DNA of 42,422 nt from contig CAIRNJ010000033.1 in NCBI GenBank assembly GCA_903879915.1, positions 1-42,422 of the forward strand, read 5' to 3'. Shown piece after piece: positions 1 through 7,659 of this stretch. Both the position numbers and the translations under genes were made by a program. The notes beneath the pieces are model-generated. The model did not search any database and was not told where the DNA came from. It saw nothing but the letters and a program-made list of their open reading frames with translations. The stretch's first letter is position 1; each line of letters starts with the position of its first letter. This DNA is from an uncultured Elusimicrobia bacterium. Its GTDB lineage: Bacteria; Elusimicrobiota; Elusimicrobia; Elusimicrobiales; UBA9959.

Positions 1-97
1 CTTCCGCAAACACGGGGTCGGCCACACCGTGGCCGCCCCTCATCACTCGGGCTCGGCGCTTACGCAAGCCGAGCCCTCCGCGAAGGTTTGCGGAAGC
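1..97. repeat. Branched inverted-repeat structure upstream of lpxI
   Basis: An 11-base outer arm (CTTCCGCAAAC, 1-11) is perfectly complementary to 86-96 (GTTTGCGGAAG). Two hairpins sit inside it. One pairs 14-25 with 29-39 with a single bulged T at 18. The other pairs 49-57 (GGGCTCGGC) with 68-76 (GCCGAGCCC). Folded, this is a three-way junction ending about 40 bases before the lpxI start. The three reading frames through it look non-coding. It could be a structured RNA, a terminator of the gene to the left, or a REP-like element. It touches the window edge, so it may be longer. Confidence 0.6.
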
Positions 98-138
98 AGA
101 CCCAGGGCAGGCCTGACAGTTTTCAGTCTTAGGAGAAA

Positions 139-996
139 ATGTCGAATCCGGAACGAATAGGGCTTATTGCGGGAGCGGGAAGTTTTCCGCTGCTGTTCGC
201 CGCCGAGGCGAAGAAGGCCGGCCATGAGGTTATCGTGGCGGGGCTTAAAGGTATTACTCCGGCGGAAATAGAGCCTTTGGCGGCGAAGATAAGCTATTTC
301 AGGCTGGGCCAGCTCACCGACCCCATCAATTTCTTCAAAGAGAACGGCGTAAAAAAAGTGCTGATGGCGGGTTCGGTGCCGCACATCGCTATTTTCGGCG
401 GCATCCTGCCCGACCTGCGCGCCGCCAAGCTGATCTTCCGGCTCAAGGATAAAAAGGCCAACGCCATACTGGGCGCCATAGCGGACGAGCTGGCGGCCGA
501 CGGGCTGGAGCTGGTGAATTCGGCCACCATGCTGGAACATCTGCTGGTAAAGCCGGGCCTGATGGCCGGCAAGAAGCTTTCAAACGACGCGCTGAAATGC
601 GCCGCCTTCGGCTGGAAAGCGGCCAAAAGCCTGGCCGCGCTCGACATCGGCCTTACCGTGGTGTTGCGCGACCGCGTGGTGCTGGCGGCCGAAGCGCAGG
701 AGGGCACCGACGCCTGCATAACGCGCGCCGGAGAGATACTCCGCCGCCTGCGCGAAAGCGGCCAGAAAGGCCACGCCATGATGGTGGTGAAAGTGGCCCG
801 CCCGGGGCAGGACATGCGCTTCGACCTGCCGGTGGCCGGCGCGCCCACGCTGCGCACCATGCACGCCGCGGGCGCCGACACCCTGGTGCTGGAAGCCGGC
901 CGCACGCTGATACTCGGCATGGAAGACTTCCTGGCCGCCGCCAAAGAGACCGGCATAACCGTTTTCGGCGCCGGGAGCGAAGAGTCCTTTAAATAG
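139..996 (+). CDS. lpxI: UDP-2,3-diacylglucosamine pyrophosphatase, LpxI type
   Basis: This 285-residue protein matches the LpxI (DUF1009) family, which hydrolyses UDP-2,3-diacylglucosamine to lipid X and UMP in the Raetz lipid A pathway at the cytoplasmic face of the inner membrane. The N-terminus has the family opening IGLIAGAGSFPLLFA. The second domain carries the signature EGTDACITRAGE and ends with the typical AGRTLILG segment. The start is supported by AGGAG at 131-135. The length is usual for the family. It ends 4 bases before the convergent thioredoxin/TPR gene. In other genomes LpxI often follows lpxA; the gene to the left lies outside the window. LpxI replaces LpxH or LpxG, so this indicates an LPS-bearing diderm. 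Confidence 0.93.
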   Translation: MSNPERIGLIAGAGSFPLLFAAEAKKAGHEVIVAGLKGITPAEIEPLAAKISYFRLGQLTDPINFFKENGVKKVLMAGSVPHIAIFGGILPDLRAAKLIFRLKDKKANAILGAIADELAADGLELVNSATMLEHLLVKPGLMAGKKLSNDALKCAAFGWKAAKSLAALDIGLTVVLRDRVVLAAEAQEGTDACITRAGEILRRLRESGQKGHAMMVVKVARPGQDMRFDLPVAGAPTLRTMHAAGADTLVLEAGRTLILGMEDFLAAAKETGITVFGAGSEESFK

Positions 997-1000
997 CCGC

Positions 1001-2644
1001 TCAGTCGGCCGCCTCCACCTCTTTAAGATAATCCTTTAAACCCTGGTAAGCCCCGTGCGTGGGAAGTTCGCTGTCGCCCGGCAGGTCGGCGCCGGCCATG
1101 GCGTCCCGCAGCGTTCTTACGGCCGCCGCCTTATCGTTCTGCGCCATCTCTATGCGCGCCTTCGTAAGCAGTACGTTCAGCTTTATGTCGCCGTATGACA
1201 GGTTCGCCGCCAGCGTAGCTTCCTTAAGGGCCTCGGGATATTTTTTAAGTTTTAACAGCGCGTTGGCGTACGAGCGGTGGAACGGGTATTCCCCGGGGAA
1301 ACTTTCCGCCAGGGCAGCGTAAACGGCGGCGGCGTCCTCGTAGCGCCCGGCGCCCATCAGGCTCTTCGCCTGGGACATGCGGAAACCCTTCGCCAGCCCG
1401 GCGCTGCCGGCTTTACCCGCAAGGGCCGCGTAAGCGTCGGCGGAGCGGCCGGCGTAGGCCGCGGCCTGTTCGTGCAGGCCGGCGTCGTCCAGCACGCCCG
1501 ATAACTGGCTGAAAACATCAGCCGCGATGTATCCTTCCTTTATGGCGTCGCCGGACTTTTCAATGCGCCCCGCCAGTACGTCCAGCCCTTCGATATAAGG
1601 CTTGGCGGCCGCGGGCTCAAGCTTGTACAGGTCGCCTATCCAATCCATAACGCCGCTCTCGGCGTTCTGGCCGTCGCGCCCGTCGAACCGTTCGATATAT
1701 TCCTTATACATGGCCGGCAGGCCGGCCGCCGCCGAAGATTCGGCTATCCGCAGCTGCGCTGACGCGTCCAGGTACGCCGCGTAACGGGTCTTTAACCCTT
1801 CAAGGGCCGCGCGCGCCTCGCTCCAGTTCTTGGCGTCCAGATAATATTTGGCCACCCGCAGTTTCCCCGCCGCGTCCAGCTTGGCCGCGGCATTCTTGGC
1901 TTCAGCTATCGGCTGGTTCTTCCAGGTTTCCTGCTCTTTTACCCAGAGCGAAAAAGCTTCGAGGCTGCCGCTGCCCATCCACCGGCCTATCTCATGCAGC
2001 CCGGCGTCCGCCACCAGGAAGGTAGGATAGCCGGAGACGCGGAACTTGGACACCCACTCGCGCGCGAGCGCCCTGTCAACGTCCAGGCTTACGCGCACCA
2101 TCCCCCGGCTGGCGGCCAGGAACTCCGGCCGGTTAAGCACGCTCTCTTCCATTACGCGGCAGGGCGGACACCATTCGCCGAAGAAGTCTATGAACAGGAG
2201 TTTTTTTTCGCGCCGGGCCTGCTTCAGCGCCTGCGCGGGAACGTTCAGCAGAAAGCCTTCCATCGGCGATTTTTCCTGTGCCTGCGCCGCCGCGGCGGCA
2301 GCGGCCGGAGCCGCGGCCCTGCCCGCCACCATTATCGTGAATTCTTCCGTCATGCAGGAAGTGTTCTTGTCGTCGCAGATATTAAGGACCACGGCCTGCC
2401 CGCCTCCGGAGGTGAACTGGCATTTGAGGCCGCCGGCGGACACGTCGAAGGCCGGCCGCGCGCCGCATACCTGCGGGGCGCTGGCGTTAAAATGGTAGCC
2501 GCCGATAACCCCGAACTTCACCACCTCGTTGAGCCTGGCCGTTTTCGGCGGCGCTTCGGCGAGCAGCGTGGCCGCCCGCGCCGCGGCCGGGCAAAGGCAT
2601 GCGGTGAAAAAGGTCAGCGCCGCGGCAAGTATCCTGTAGTTCAT
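1001..2644 (-). CDS. Exported DsbD-N-like/thioredoxin/TPR protein
   Basis: A 547-residue protein with a signal peptide (about 1-24, cleaved near AAARA). Residues 30-105 resemble the N-terminal domain of DsbD-type thiol:disulfide interchange proteins, with cysteines at 60, 75, 90 and 97. A thioredoxin fold follows, with the active site CPPC at 159-162 (GEWCPPCRVMEESV), as in the thioredoxin_7/DsbDgamma group. The remaining ~300 residues are helical TPR-like repeats. It probably acts in the periplasm as a thiol reductase or protein-folding factor; the partner is unknown. The ribosome site GGGAGC precedes the ATG. A separate -10 box lies about 48 bases upstream, so it may be transcribed independently of the exported-protein operon whose last gene ends at 2756. 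Confidence 0.85.
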   Translation of the reverse strand: MNYRILAAALTFFTACLCPAAARAATLLAEAPPKTARLNEVVKFGVIGGYHFNASAPQVCGARPAFDVSAGGLKCQFTSGGGQAVVLNICDDKNTSCMTEEFTIMVAGRAAAPAAAAAAAQAQEKSPMEGFLLNVPAQALKQARREKKLLFIDFFGEWCPPCRVMEESVLNRPEFLAASRGMVRVSLDVDRALAREWVSKFRVSGYPTFLVADAGLHEIGRWMGSGSLEAFSLWVKEQETWKNQPIAEAKNAAAKLDAAGKLRVAKYYLDAKNWSEARAALEGLKTRYAAYLDASAQLRIAESSAAAGLPAMYKEYIERFDGRDGQNAESGVMDWIGDLYKLEPAAAKPYIEGLDVLAGRIEKSGDAIKEGYIAADVFSQLSGVLDDAGLHEQAAAYAGRSADAYAALAGKAGSAGLAKGFRMSQAKSLMGAGRYEDAAAVYAALAESFPGEYPFHRSYANALLKLKKYPEALKEATLAANLSYGDIKLNVLLTKARIEMAQNDKAAAVRTLRDAMAGADLPGDSELPTHGAYQGLKDYLKEVEAAD

Positions 2645-2692
2645 GTTTGCTCCCTGAAGGCATGGCGTCGGAAAAAGTTATCCGCCTTTTGT

Positions 2693-2698
2693 ATTATA
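2693..2698 (-). promoter_or_regulatory. Probable -10 box for the thioredoxin/TPR gene
   Basis: TATAAT on the minus strand. TTGCGC lies 18 bases upstream as a poor -35 box. The predicted leader is about 42 bases long and contains the GGGAGC ribosome site. Confidence 0.45.
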
Positions 2699-2728
2699 AC
2701 GGTAAAGGAATACGCCGCGCAAATTTCC

Positions 2729-2748
2729 GGGACAGGTGTCCCCTTTTT
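2729..2748. repeat. Small palindrome GGGACAGGTGTCCC followed by a T-run
   Basis: GGGAC-AGGT-GTCCC (2729-2742) is followed by CTTTTT on the plus strand, where no gene ends. On the minus strand, where transcription runs, there is no T-tract, so it is not an obvious terminator. Its shape resembles REP-type palindromes mobilised by RAYT (TnpA_REP) enzymes, but no such gene is present here. Confidence 0.35.
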
Positions 2749-2755
2749 CCAGCCT

Positions 2756-3790
2756 TTATGCCTTACCGAACGGGAAGATCAGCTGCGGGCACGGGATATA
2801 AGGCAGGTTCTCGTTGAACGGGTCGGGCTGCTGCATCGGGCGTTCGATGACGCTGCCGTCCCCGCATTTATAGACGCAGGTGTCTTTCTGCATATCGGTC
2901 AGGCGGCAGGCTTTTATTTTCACTTCGCCGCTTTTGCCGGGCTCCGGCGTGAAATACACCACCATGTACGTGTACGAGCCGTCGTCCTTCGTTACCTGGC
3001 CCTCTATCACGGCGTTCTTTGCTTCGCCCAGGCTTAGTTTTTTCGCGGCCAGGGCGGCTTCGGCCTCGCTTTTTGCGGCGTACCTGCCGCTCACCAGCTT
3101 ATGCGTCTGGCCGAAGCCGGCGAACCTTACCACGAAGCTCCAGCCGCTCACGATATCGTATTCCAGCACCTCCACCCCGACGGCCCGGAGGCTGGCTATG
3201 CAGGCCTGCAGGTCGGCGGCGGCCTGCGAGGACCAGGTATGGCTCACGCCCTGGTAGCCTATAACAGGCAGTTCCGCATGCGCGTCCGCCGCCGGCTTCC
3301 TTATATAGCTAACGCTGAAAGCGGGAAGTTTTCCCTGCTCCTGGGTTACCGCCGCTTCCAGCACTACCGCCCCGGTCCGGCGGAGACTCTCAGCCGTCCT
3401 GTCCATGGCCGCCTCGGCGTCGCTGCGGAACTGGTAGGGCCAGCCCTGATATCTGGAGAACCCCGTTGCCGCGCCGCTGAACACCACCGTAAAGCGGCAG
3501 CGCCCGTCAGCGCCGCGGTCTATAAAGGAGGAGTTCACTATATATCCGGCCGCAGTAACGGCTTCCAGGCAGACTACCCTGGCCGCGGCCGCGTCTTCGA
3601 AGGCCAGGTACGGCTCGCTGACGAAGGTCTGCTGCGCGCCCGGCACGGGCGCGGACACCGGCGCCACCGCCGCCTGTGCAACCTGGCCGGGGGCGAGCCC
3701 CCCTGTCCACGAGGCGCTTATATCTCCGGCCAGGACCGGCCGCGCCGCTAACAGCACCGCCACGAGCAATATATTTTTGATTTTATTCAT
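2756..3790 (-). CDS. Exported protein of unknown function with four alpha/beta repeats
   Basis: I do not recognise this 344-residue protein. It starts with a signal peptide (1-21, LLAARPVLA). The body contains four degenerate repeats. Each has an A-rich helix (for example SDAEAAMDRTAESLRR and SEAEAALAAKKLSL), then a G-x-V-x-E strand and a second strand of the type FxVxY/F (FTVVFSG, FSVSYI, FVVRFAG, YMVVYFT). The repeats are spaced roughly 50-70 residues. A short C-terminal segment has three closely spaced cysteines (KACRLTDMQKDTCVYKC), probably disulfide-bonded, and is rich in proline. It is the fifth gene of the exported-protein run, 32 bases after the clostripain-like gene, with AGGAG before its ATG. 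Its neighbours suggest a periplasmic or surface role tied to the two proteases, but no activity can be assigned. Confidence 0.8.
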   Translation of the reverse strand: MNKIKNILLVAVLLAARPVLAGDISASWTGGLAPGQVAQAAVAPVSAPVPGAQQTFVSEPYLAFEDAAAARVVCLEAVTAAGYIVNSSFIDRGADGRCRFTVVFSGAATGFSRYQGWPYQFRSDAEAAMDRTAESLRRTGAVVLEAAVTQEQGKLPAFSVSYIRKPAADAHAELPVIGYQGVSHTWSSQAAADLQACIASLRAVGVEVLEYDIVSGWSFVVRFAGFGQTHKLVSGRYAAKSEAEAALAAKKLSLGEAKNAVIEGQVTKDDGSYTYMVVYFTPEPGKSGEVKIKACRLTDMQKDTCVYKCGDGSVIERPMQQPDPFNENLPYIPCPQLIFPFGKA

Positions 3791-3822
3791 AGTCTCCTCG
3801 TAAGTTGCCGATAATTTTCACT

Positions 3823-5007
3823 TCAGCGGATAGCCTGCGCCCATCTGGCGAATGAAACCCAGCCGGAAACCTTGCCCCAGACAAGACTGTCATAGTCGTT
3901 GTCAAAGAATGACCCTTCCGGCATATAGACCGTCAGCCCGCGCGTGGCCAGCCCCACCCCTCCGACGCGGCCCATCGCCAGCACCAGTTCGCCGGCGATG
4001 AAGTCGGAGAGCGCACGGCCCTGCTGCCGCACCTCGGCGTTCTGAGCGCCTTCGCTGGCCAGCTGGACAAAATGGGACATATCCTTGTTGTCGGCGTTGG
4101 TGTAGCGCTGCGCGTTATTTTTCGCGGTCTTCACGGCGGCCGACTCGCCCGCTGTCCGCACGGCCGCCGTCCAGGCGGCGGTCAGTTCCGCCAGCTCCGG
4201 CAGCTTGTCGGTCCGGAGCAGGGACATGGAAGCGCCGAACTCATGTATGGAGTTATAATATTCCACGAACGCGCTCACCGTGCCGCGGCCCAGTTCCTCC
4301 GCCGTCATCCCGGGGTTAGCGGTCAGCGGCGCCAGCACTTTGTCGTAGGGGTAGCCGTCACCGGGCGTAGTCTGCTCGGAACCTATTATGTAATCCGTAT
4401 ACGGCATTATCTCGTACGCCACCTCGGCCATCTGCATCAGGCAGGCGTCGAAGCCCAGCACGTCCACCTTTCCTATGTCTTTAAGCGCCATGGCCAGCTC
4501 CGGCGTAGTAATGTGGTGCCGGGTCTCGTCGTCGTAGGAAACGCCCCTGGCGGCGCCGGGGCCTTTGGCCACCCAGCCGGTGCCGTGGTTCCAGACCACC
4601 AGCATGTAATGCTTGGCCGGGTAATTGGCTTTGGCCCAGCGCCCGAACTCCGCCAGGTGTTTGTAATCGCCCATGTCCGCCTTGCCCAGCGGCATCACCG
4701 CCGGGGAAGTTATATTCGCCGGATCGGAATCTTTATTCACCAGGTAGCGGCTGTTGCCCGACTTCCGCCCGAGCTCGGCCACTATGTTGACCTTGTCGGT
4801 GGAGCCGGCGGCCTCCATTTCATTCACGTCCTTAAGGCCGAATTTATCCAGGTTGTTCTTGGCGTTGACGTACACCATCACCGTCCATTCTTTCTCCGCG
4901 CGCGCGCCGGCCGGGGAAGGCGCGGGCGCCGCGGCGCCGGGCTCCACGCAGGGCCGTCCGCCGGTGCCGGCCAGCAGGGCGCAGGCCGTAAGTAATGTTT
5001 TTATCAT
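3823..5007 (-). CDS. Clostripain-like (C11) cysteine peptidase, exported
   Basis: A 394-residue protein of the C11 clostripain family (clan CD). The N-terminus is a short hydrophobic export signal followed by a proline/alanine linker to about 38. The catalytic domain begins EWTVMVYVNAKNNLD (40-54). The catalytic histidine lies in VVWNHGTGW (H141) and the cysteine in GFDACLMQM (C189). Family members cleave after basic residues and usually mature by self-cleavage. The length is typical for bacterial C11 enzymes. AAGGAG precedes the ATG by 8 bases. The gene follows the subtilisin-like gene by 21 bases, so two unrelated secreted proteases are probably co-expressed. A cysteine near residue 9 or 20 could allow lipidation, but the lipobox is poor. 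Confidence 0.9.
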   Translation of the reverse strand: MIKTLLTACALLAGTGGRPCVEPGAAAPAPSPAGARAEKEWTVMVYVNAKNNLDKFGLKDVNEMEAAGSTDKVNIVAELGRKSGNSRYLVNKDSDPANITSPAVMPLGKADMGDYKHLAEFGRWAKANYPAKHYMLVVWNHGTGWVAKGPGAARGVSYDDETRHHITTPELAMALKDIGKVDVLGFDACLMQMAEVAYEIMPYTDYIIGSEQTTPGDGYPYDKVLAPLTANPGMTAEELGRGTVSAFVEYYNSIHEFGASMSLLRTDKLPELAELTAAWTAAVRTAGESAAVKTAKNNAQRYTNADNKDMSHFVQLASEGAQNAEVRQQGRALSDFIAGELVLAMGRVGGVGLATRGLTVYMPEGSFFDNDYDSLVWGKVSGWVSFARWAQAIR

Positions 5008-5028
5008 GATATTTCTCCTTATAGATCG

Positions 5029-6018
5029 TTAATTCGCCGGCACAGGCCCGGCCTTCAGCAGCTCCAGCGCTTTTTTAAGGTCCACGCGGCCTTCGCCGAA
5101 AGCCTCGTCCCGGCCCGGCGTCCCCAGGTCCAGCGCGGAGCGCAGCAGCACCGCCTTCAGCTCGCCCGCCGTAAGGTCGGGCCGGGCCGAAAGTATCAGC
5201 GCGGCCGCGCCTGAAACCACGGCCGTGGCCAGCGAAGCGCCGCGGCTTACGGCGTATTTGCCGCCGGCGTCGGTGGTGTACATGTTCGAACCGGGCGCTG
5301 TTATGTCCACGTACGGCCCGGTGTTGGACCACGGCGATTTCCAGTCCAGCGCGTCGGTGCCGCCCACCGCCAGCATGTAAGGATAGTCCGGCAGGTCCAG
5401 CCGCTCCCCGGCGTTGCCGGCCGAGATCAGCAGCAGGCCGCCTTTCTCGTAAAGGTATTTGGCGGCGGCCTGCATGTCGGGATTGTCCAGCGCCCCGCCA
5501 TAGCTGAGGTTCACCACCCGTATGCCCTGGTCGGCGCCCCAGCGCACGCATTTGGCCGTGTCGGTATGCACGGCCTCGCCGCTGGCCGCGTTGGAGATCT
5601 TGCCCGGCACCACGGTAACCTCGTAGTTAAGGCCGAAGGCCCCGGCGCCGTCGTGCCCGCCGCGCGCGCCTATCAGGCCGGCCACGCGGGTGCCGTGCCC
5701 GTTGCCGGTGGGCGCGGTATTGTCGGTGCCGTCCACAAAATTCTTCCCGGGCCCCACGTTCCCCCGCAGATCTGGATGGCTCGCTTCCACGCCGGTGTCG
5801 CACACCAGCACCTTCACCGCGCGGCTGCCGCGGCTCAGCGTCCAGAAAGCCGGGGCGCCCACTTTGTCGAAGAACCAGCGTTTGTCGGCGGCGGAGGGCT
5901 CTTCCGCGCGGGTCCGCGCGCCGTCGGGTTCGGGCAGGAATACTTCGGCCGCCGCCCGCCGCAGCGGCAGGGCCAGCACCGCGGTGATCAGCAACAGCTT
6001 CGCTTTATTAGTTTTCAT
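5029..6018 (-). CDS. Subtilisin-like (S8) serine protease, exported
   Basis: A 329-residue subtilase. A signal peptide covers about 1-24. The catalytic triad is visible: D74 in VLVCDTGVEASHPDL, H108 in GNGHGTRVAG, and S262 in RGASLATAVVSG. The oxyanion-hole asparagine is N202 in ISAGNAGE. The serine motif GASLATA departs from the usual GTSMA(A/T)P: the T before the serine is A and the final P is missing, but the nucleophile is kept. A short 25-60 segment may be a reduced propeptide. AAGGAG precedes the start. It sits between the HEAT-repeat gene (19 bases upstream) and the C11 protease (21 bases downstream). It is a compact subtilase without accessory C-terminal domains, probably periplasmic or secreted. 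Confidence 0.92.
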   Translation of the reverse strand: MKTNKAKLLLITAVLALPLRRAAAEVFLPEPDGARTRAEEPSAADKRWFFDKVGAPAFWTLSRGSRAVKVLVCDTGVEASHPDLRGNVGPGKNFVDGTDNTAPTGNGHGTRVAGLIGARGGHDGAGAFGLNYEVTVVPGKISNAASGEAVHTDTAKCVRWGADQGIRVVNLSYGGALDNPDMQAAAKYLYEKGGLLLISAGNAGERLDLPDYPYMLAVGGTDALDWKSPWSNTGPYVDITAPGSNMYTTDAGGKYAVSRGASLATAVVSGAAALILSARPDLTAGELKAVLLRSALDLGTPGRDEAFGEGRVDLKKALELLKAGPVPAN

Positions 6019-6037
6019 GTATCTCCTTAAGCCCGCC

Positions 6038-6817
6038 TTATTTTTTAGGCTCGCCCGGGCAGGCCGGGTCCGCAGCCAGCGCCCATTGCAGGGCGACGCC
6101 GTTGCCGACGCTGCTGAACGGGCACTCGCATTTGCCGCAGATATGCGCCTCGGCTATCATCATCCTGTCACGGGAGTCGTTGTTGGTCTCATAAACGTTC
6201 ATTCCTTCACGCAGCGCCGGTACCGCCGGCACAGCCGCGCAGCCCAGCTGCTCCAGCGCAACCGCGGCGTTGCACCGGGAGTAAGGCGCGTTACTGTAAA
6301 GCACCATGTGCTCCAGCGTTCTTACCGCCAGCGCCATCTCTTCGGCCGACGGCGCCGCGTCAATCTGCTTCACCGCCAGCCGCGCCCGGGAACGTACTTC
6401 GTAATAGGGATCGTCGGCGCCCGCGAACAGCAGGGCCGGAACGGCCGAAACCGCCGCTGCGCGCATTCCGCCCAGAACCTCGGCGGCATTGCCGCGCTCT
6501 TCGGTGCTGCGGCCTTTCAGCAGCACCTCTATCCAGCCGCGGACCTCTTTGGGCATGTCCGGAACGCCGCAGGGAACGCCGGAACATACCGGGACACCCG
6601 CCGTGATCGGCGGGATCGGCCTGTCGGGAGGCGCCTGAGGAATGGGCCTCGGCACGTGCGGCGGCACCGGCGGCCAGCCGTTCTGCCGGCAATATTCCGC
6701 CGAGCCGTGACACCACAGCGGCAGCACTATTTCTTCGGCTGCCGCTGAAATGCTCAGGCAGGCCGCTATCGCTATCAGCGCGAGAACTATCTTCAAGCTG
6801 ATTTTATCTCTGGTCAT
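6038..6817 (-). CDS. Exported HEAT-repeat protein
   Basis: A 259-residue protein. The signal peptide is about 1-27 (ALIAIAACLSISAAA). A proline-rich, cysteine-containing spacer (about 35-85, with CHGSAEYC and CSGVPC) comes next. Residues 90-215 hold about three HEAT-like helical repeats, for example STEERGNAAEVLGGM, YYEVRSRARLAVKQI and RCNAAVALEQLG, each followed by AVPAL. The C-terminus has a CGKCEC cluster. HEAT repeats bind proteins, so this could be a scaffold or inhibitor for the downstream secreted proteases; this is inference from position only. AGGAG lies 10 bases before the ATG. The gap to the upstream DUF2141 gene is 51 bases. Confidence 0.8.
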   Translation of the reverse strand: MTRDKISLKIVLALIAIAACLSISAAAEEIVLPLWCHGSAEYCRQNGWPPVPPHVPRPIPQAPPDRPIPPITAGVPVCSGVPCGVPDMPKEVRGWIEVLLKGRSTEERGNAAEVLGGMRAAAVSAVPALLFAGADDPYYEVRSRARLAVKQIDAAPSAEEMALAVRTLEHMVLYSNAPYSRCNAAVALEQLGCAAVPAVPALREGMNVYETNNDSRDRMMIAEAHICGKCECPFSSVGNGVALQWALAADPACPGEPKK

Positions 6818-6868
6818 ATTTATTCATCTCCTATAAATGCCAAGGCGGTCTGCGCCGCCCGGCCGCGA

Positions 6869-7450
6869 TCAAAGTCCGAATTTGCGGATCAGGTGGAAAG
6901 TGACCTCCACCGGGGCCGCGCCGACAGTGAATTTGACCGAGTTCCACGATGGATTGCTGCTCAGCTTGTCGGTATCGAGCTTCGAAAAGCCGGCCGGCTC
7001 CTGCGGTATGCCGAACATCCCGCGGTCCATCACCCCGTTCTTGTTCAGGTCGTTGTAGCCGCTAAGGGAATATTCGCCAGGCTTAAGCCCGCTTATTTTA
7101 TATTTCCTTACTGCGGCGGAAGTCGCTATCAGCTCAGCGCCGATGGTTTTATACCCCTTATCCTGAAGGTCGTGGCATTTTTCGCTGCCGCAGACGGCGA
7201 AGATCACCGGCGCGTCGCTGGGCGCGGCGAAGCGGTCCACGGTTATCACAACGTCGCCGGTGTTCTTAAGCTCCGCCGCCTTCTTTCCTGCAAACTCAGA
7301 TACTCTGACAGGGCCGGAAACATTCACCGGGACCGCCGCGGCTATTCCAGCCACCTGCGAAGCACGGACCCGCTGAAGAGCGGAAATATCCGCCGCACCG
7401 CCCGCCGAGCACATCCCCAGCATTACCACCGCCGTTATTAGACATTTCAT
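6869..7450 (-). CDS. Exported DUF2141 family protein
   Basis: A 193-residue protein with a signal peptide (1-20). Residues 58-193 match DUF2141: GEYSLSGYNDLNKNGVMDRGMFGIPQEPAGFS is close to the family pattern Y-x-D-x-N-x-NG-x-(L/M)D, then GIP-x-EP-x-GFS. The fold is expected to be an immunoglobulin-like beta sandwich in the periplasm. The biochemical role of the family is not established. The N-terminal 20-57 segment is additional. It is the first gene of the leftward exported-protein run. AAGGAG precedes the start at an extended spacing of about 10 bases, and the start faces the regulator gene at 7660 across a 209-base gap. Confidence 0.85.
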   Translation of the reverse strand: MKCLITAVVMLGMCSAGGAADISALQRVRASQVAGIAAAVPVNVSGPVRVSEFAGKKAAELKNTGDVVITVDRFAAPSDAPVIFAVCGSEKCHDLQDKGYKTIGAELIATSAAVRKYKISGLKPGEYSLSGYNDLNKNGVMDRGMFGIPQEPAGFSKLDTDKLSSNPSWNSVKFTVGAAPVEVTFHLIRKFGL

Positions 7451-7623
7451 AGCGTTCTTATCTCCTTATGCTCTGTTCCTTCAGTGTTGTTGCTTGCCGT
7501 GCTGCCCCCGGGACCTCTTATTACAAGTTTACTTCGTTCTTTAACGGCTTCCCTGAGGCCGAAGAACCAGCGCAGCCCGGTTTTTTGATTCAGGAGCGGC
7601 GGTTAATAAAACTGCCCTTTCAC

Positions 7624-7653
7624 TTAACCTGCGGTTAAACGATATGGTAAAAT
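7624..7653 (+). promoter_or_regulatory. Operator-like palindrome and -10 box for the regulator gene
   Basis: TTAACC-TGC-GGTTAA (7624-7638) is a perfect inverted repeat. A second GCGGTTAA half site lies at 7597-7604. TAAAAT (7648-7653) follows, and the ATG of the regulator begins 6 bases after it, so the transcript would start at or next to the ATG. The palindrome sits where a -35 box would be, which suggests autorepression, possibly also affecting the divergent exported-protein operon. Confidence 0.5.
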
Positions 7654-7659
7654 TCAGGC

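Noticed and set aside
1-138. Possible coding end of an lpxA-type gene to the left of lpxI
   Set aside because: All three plus-strand frames give low-complexity, motif-free translations. The strong nested inverted repeats explain the sequence better.
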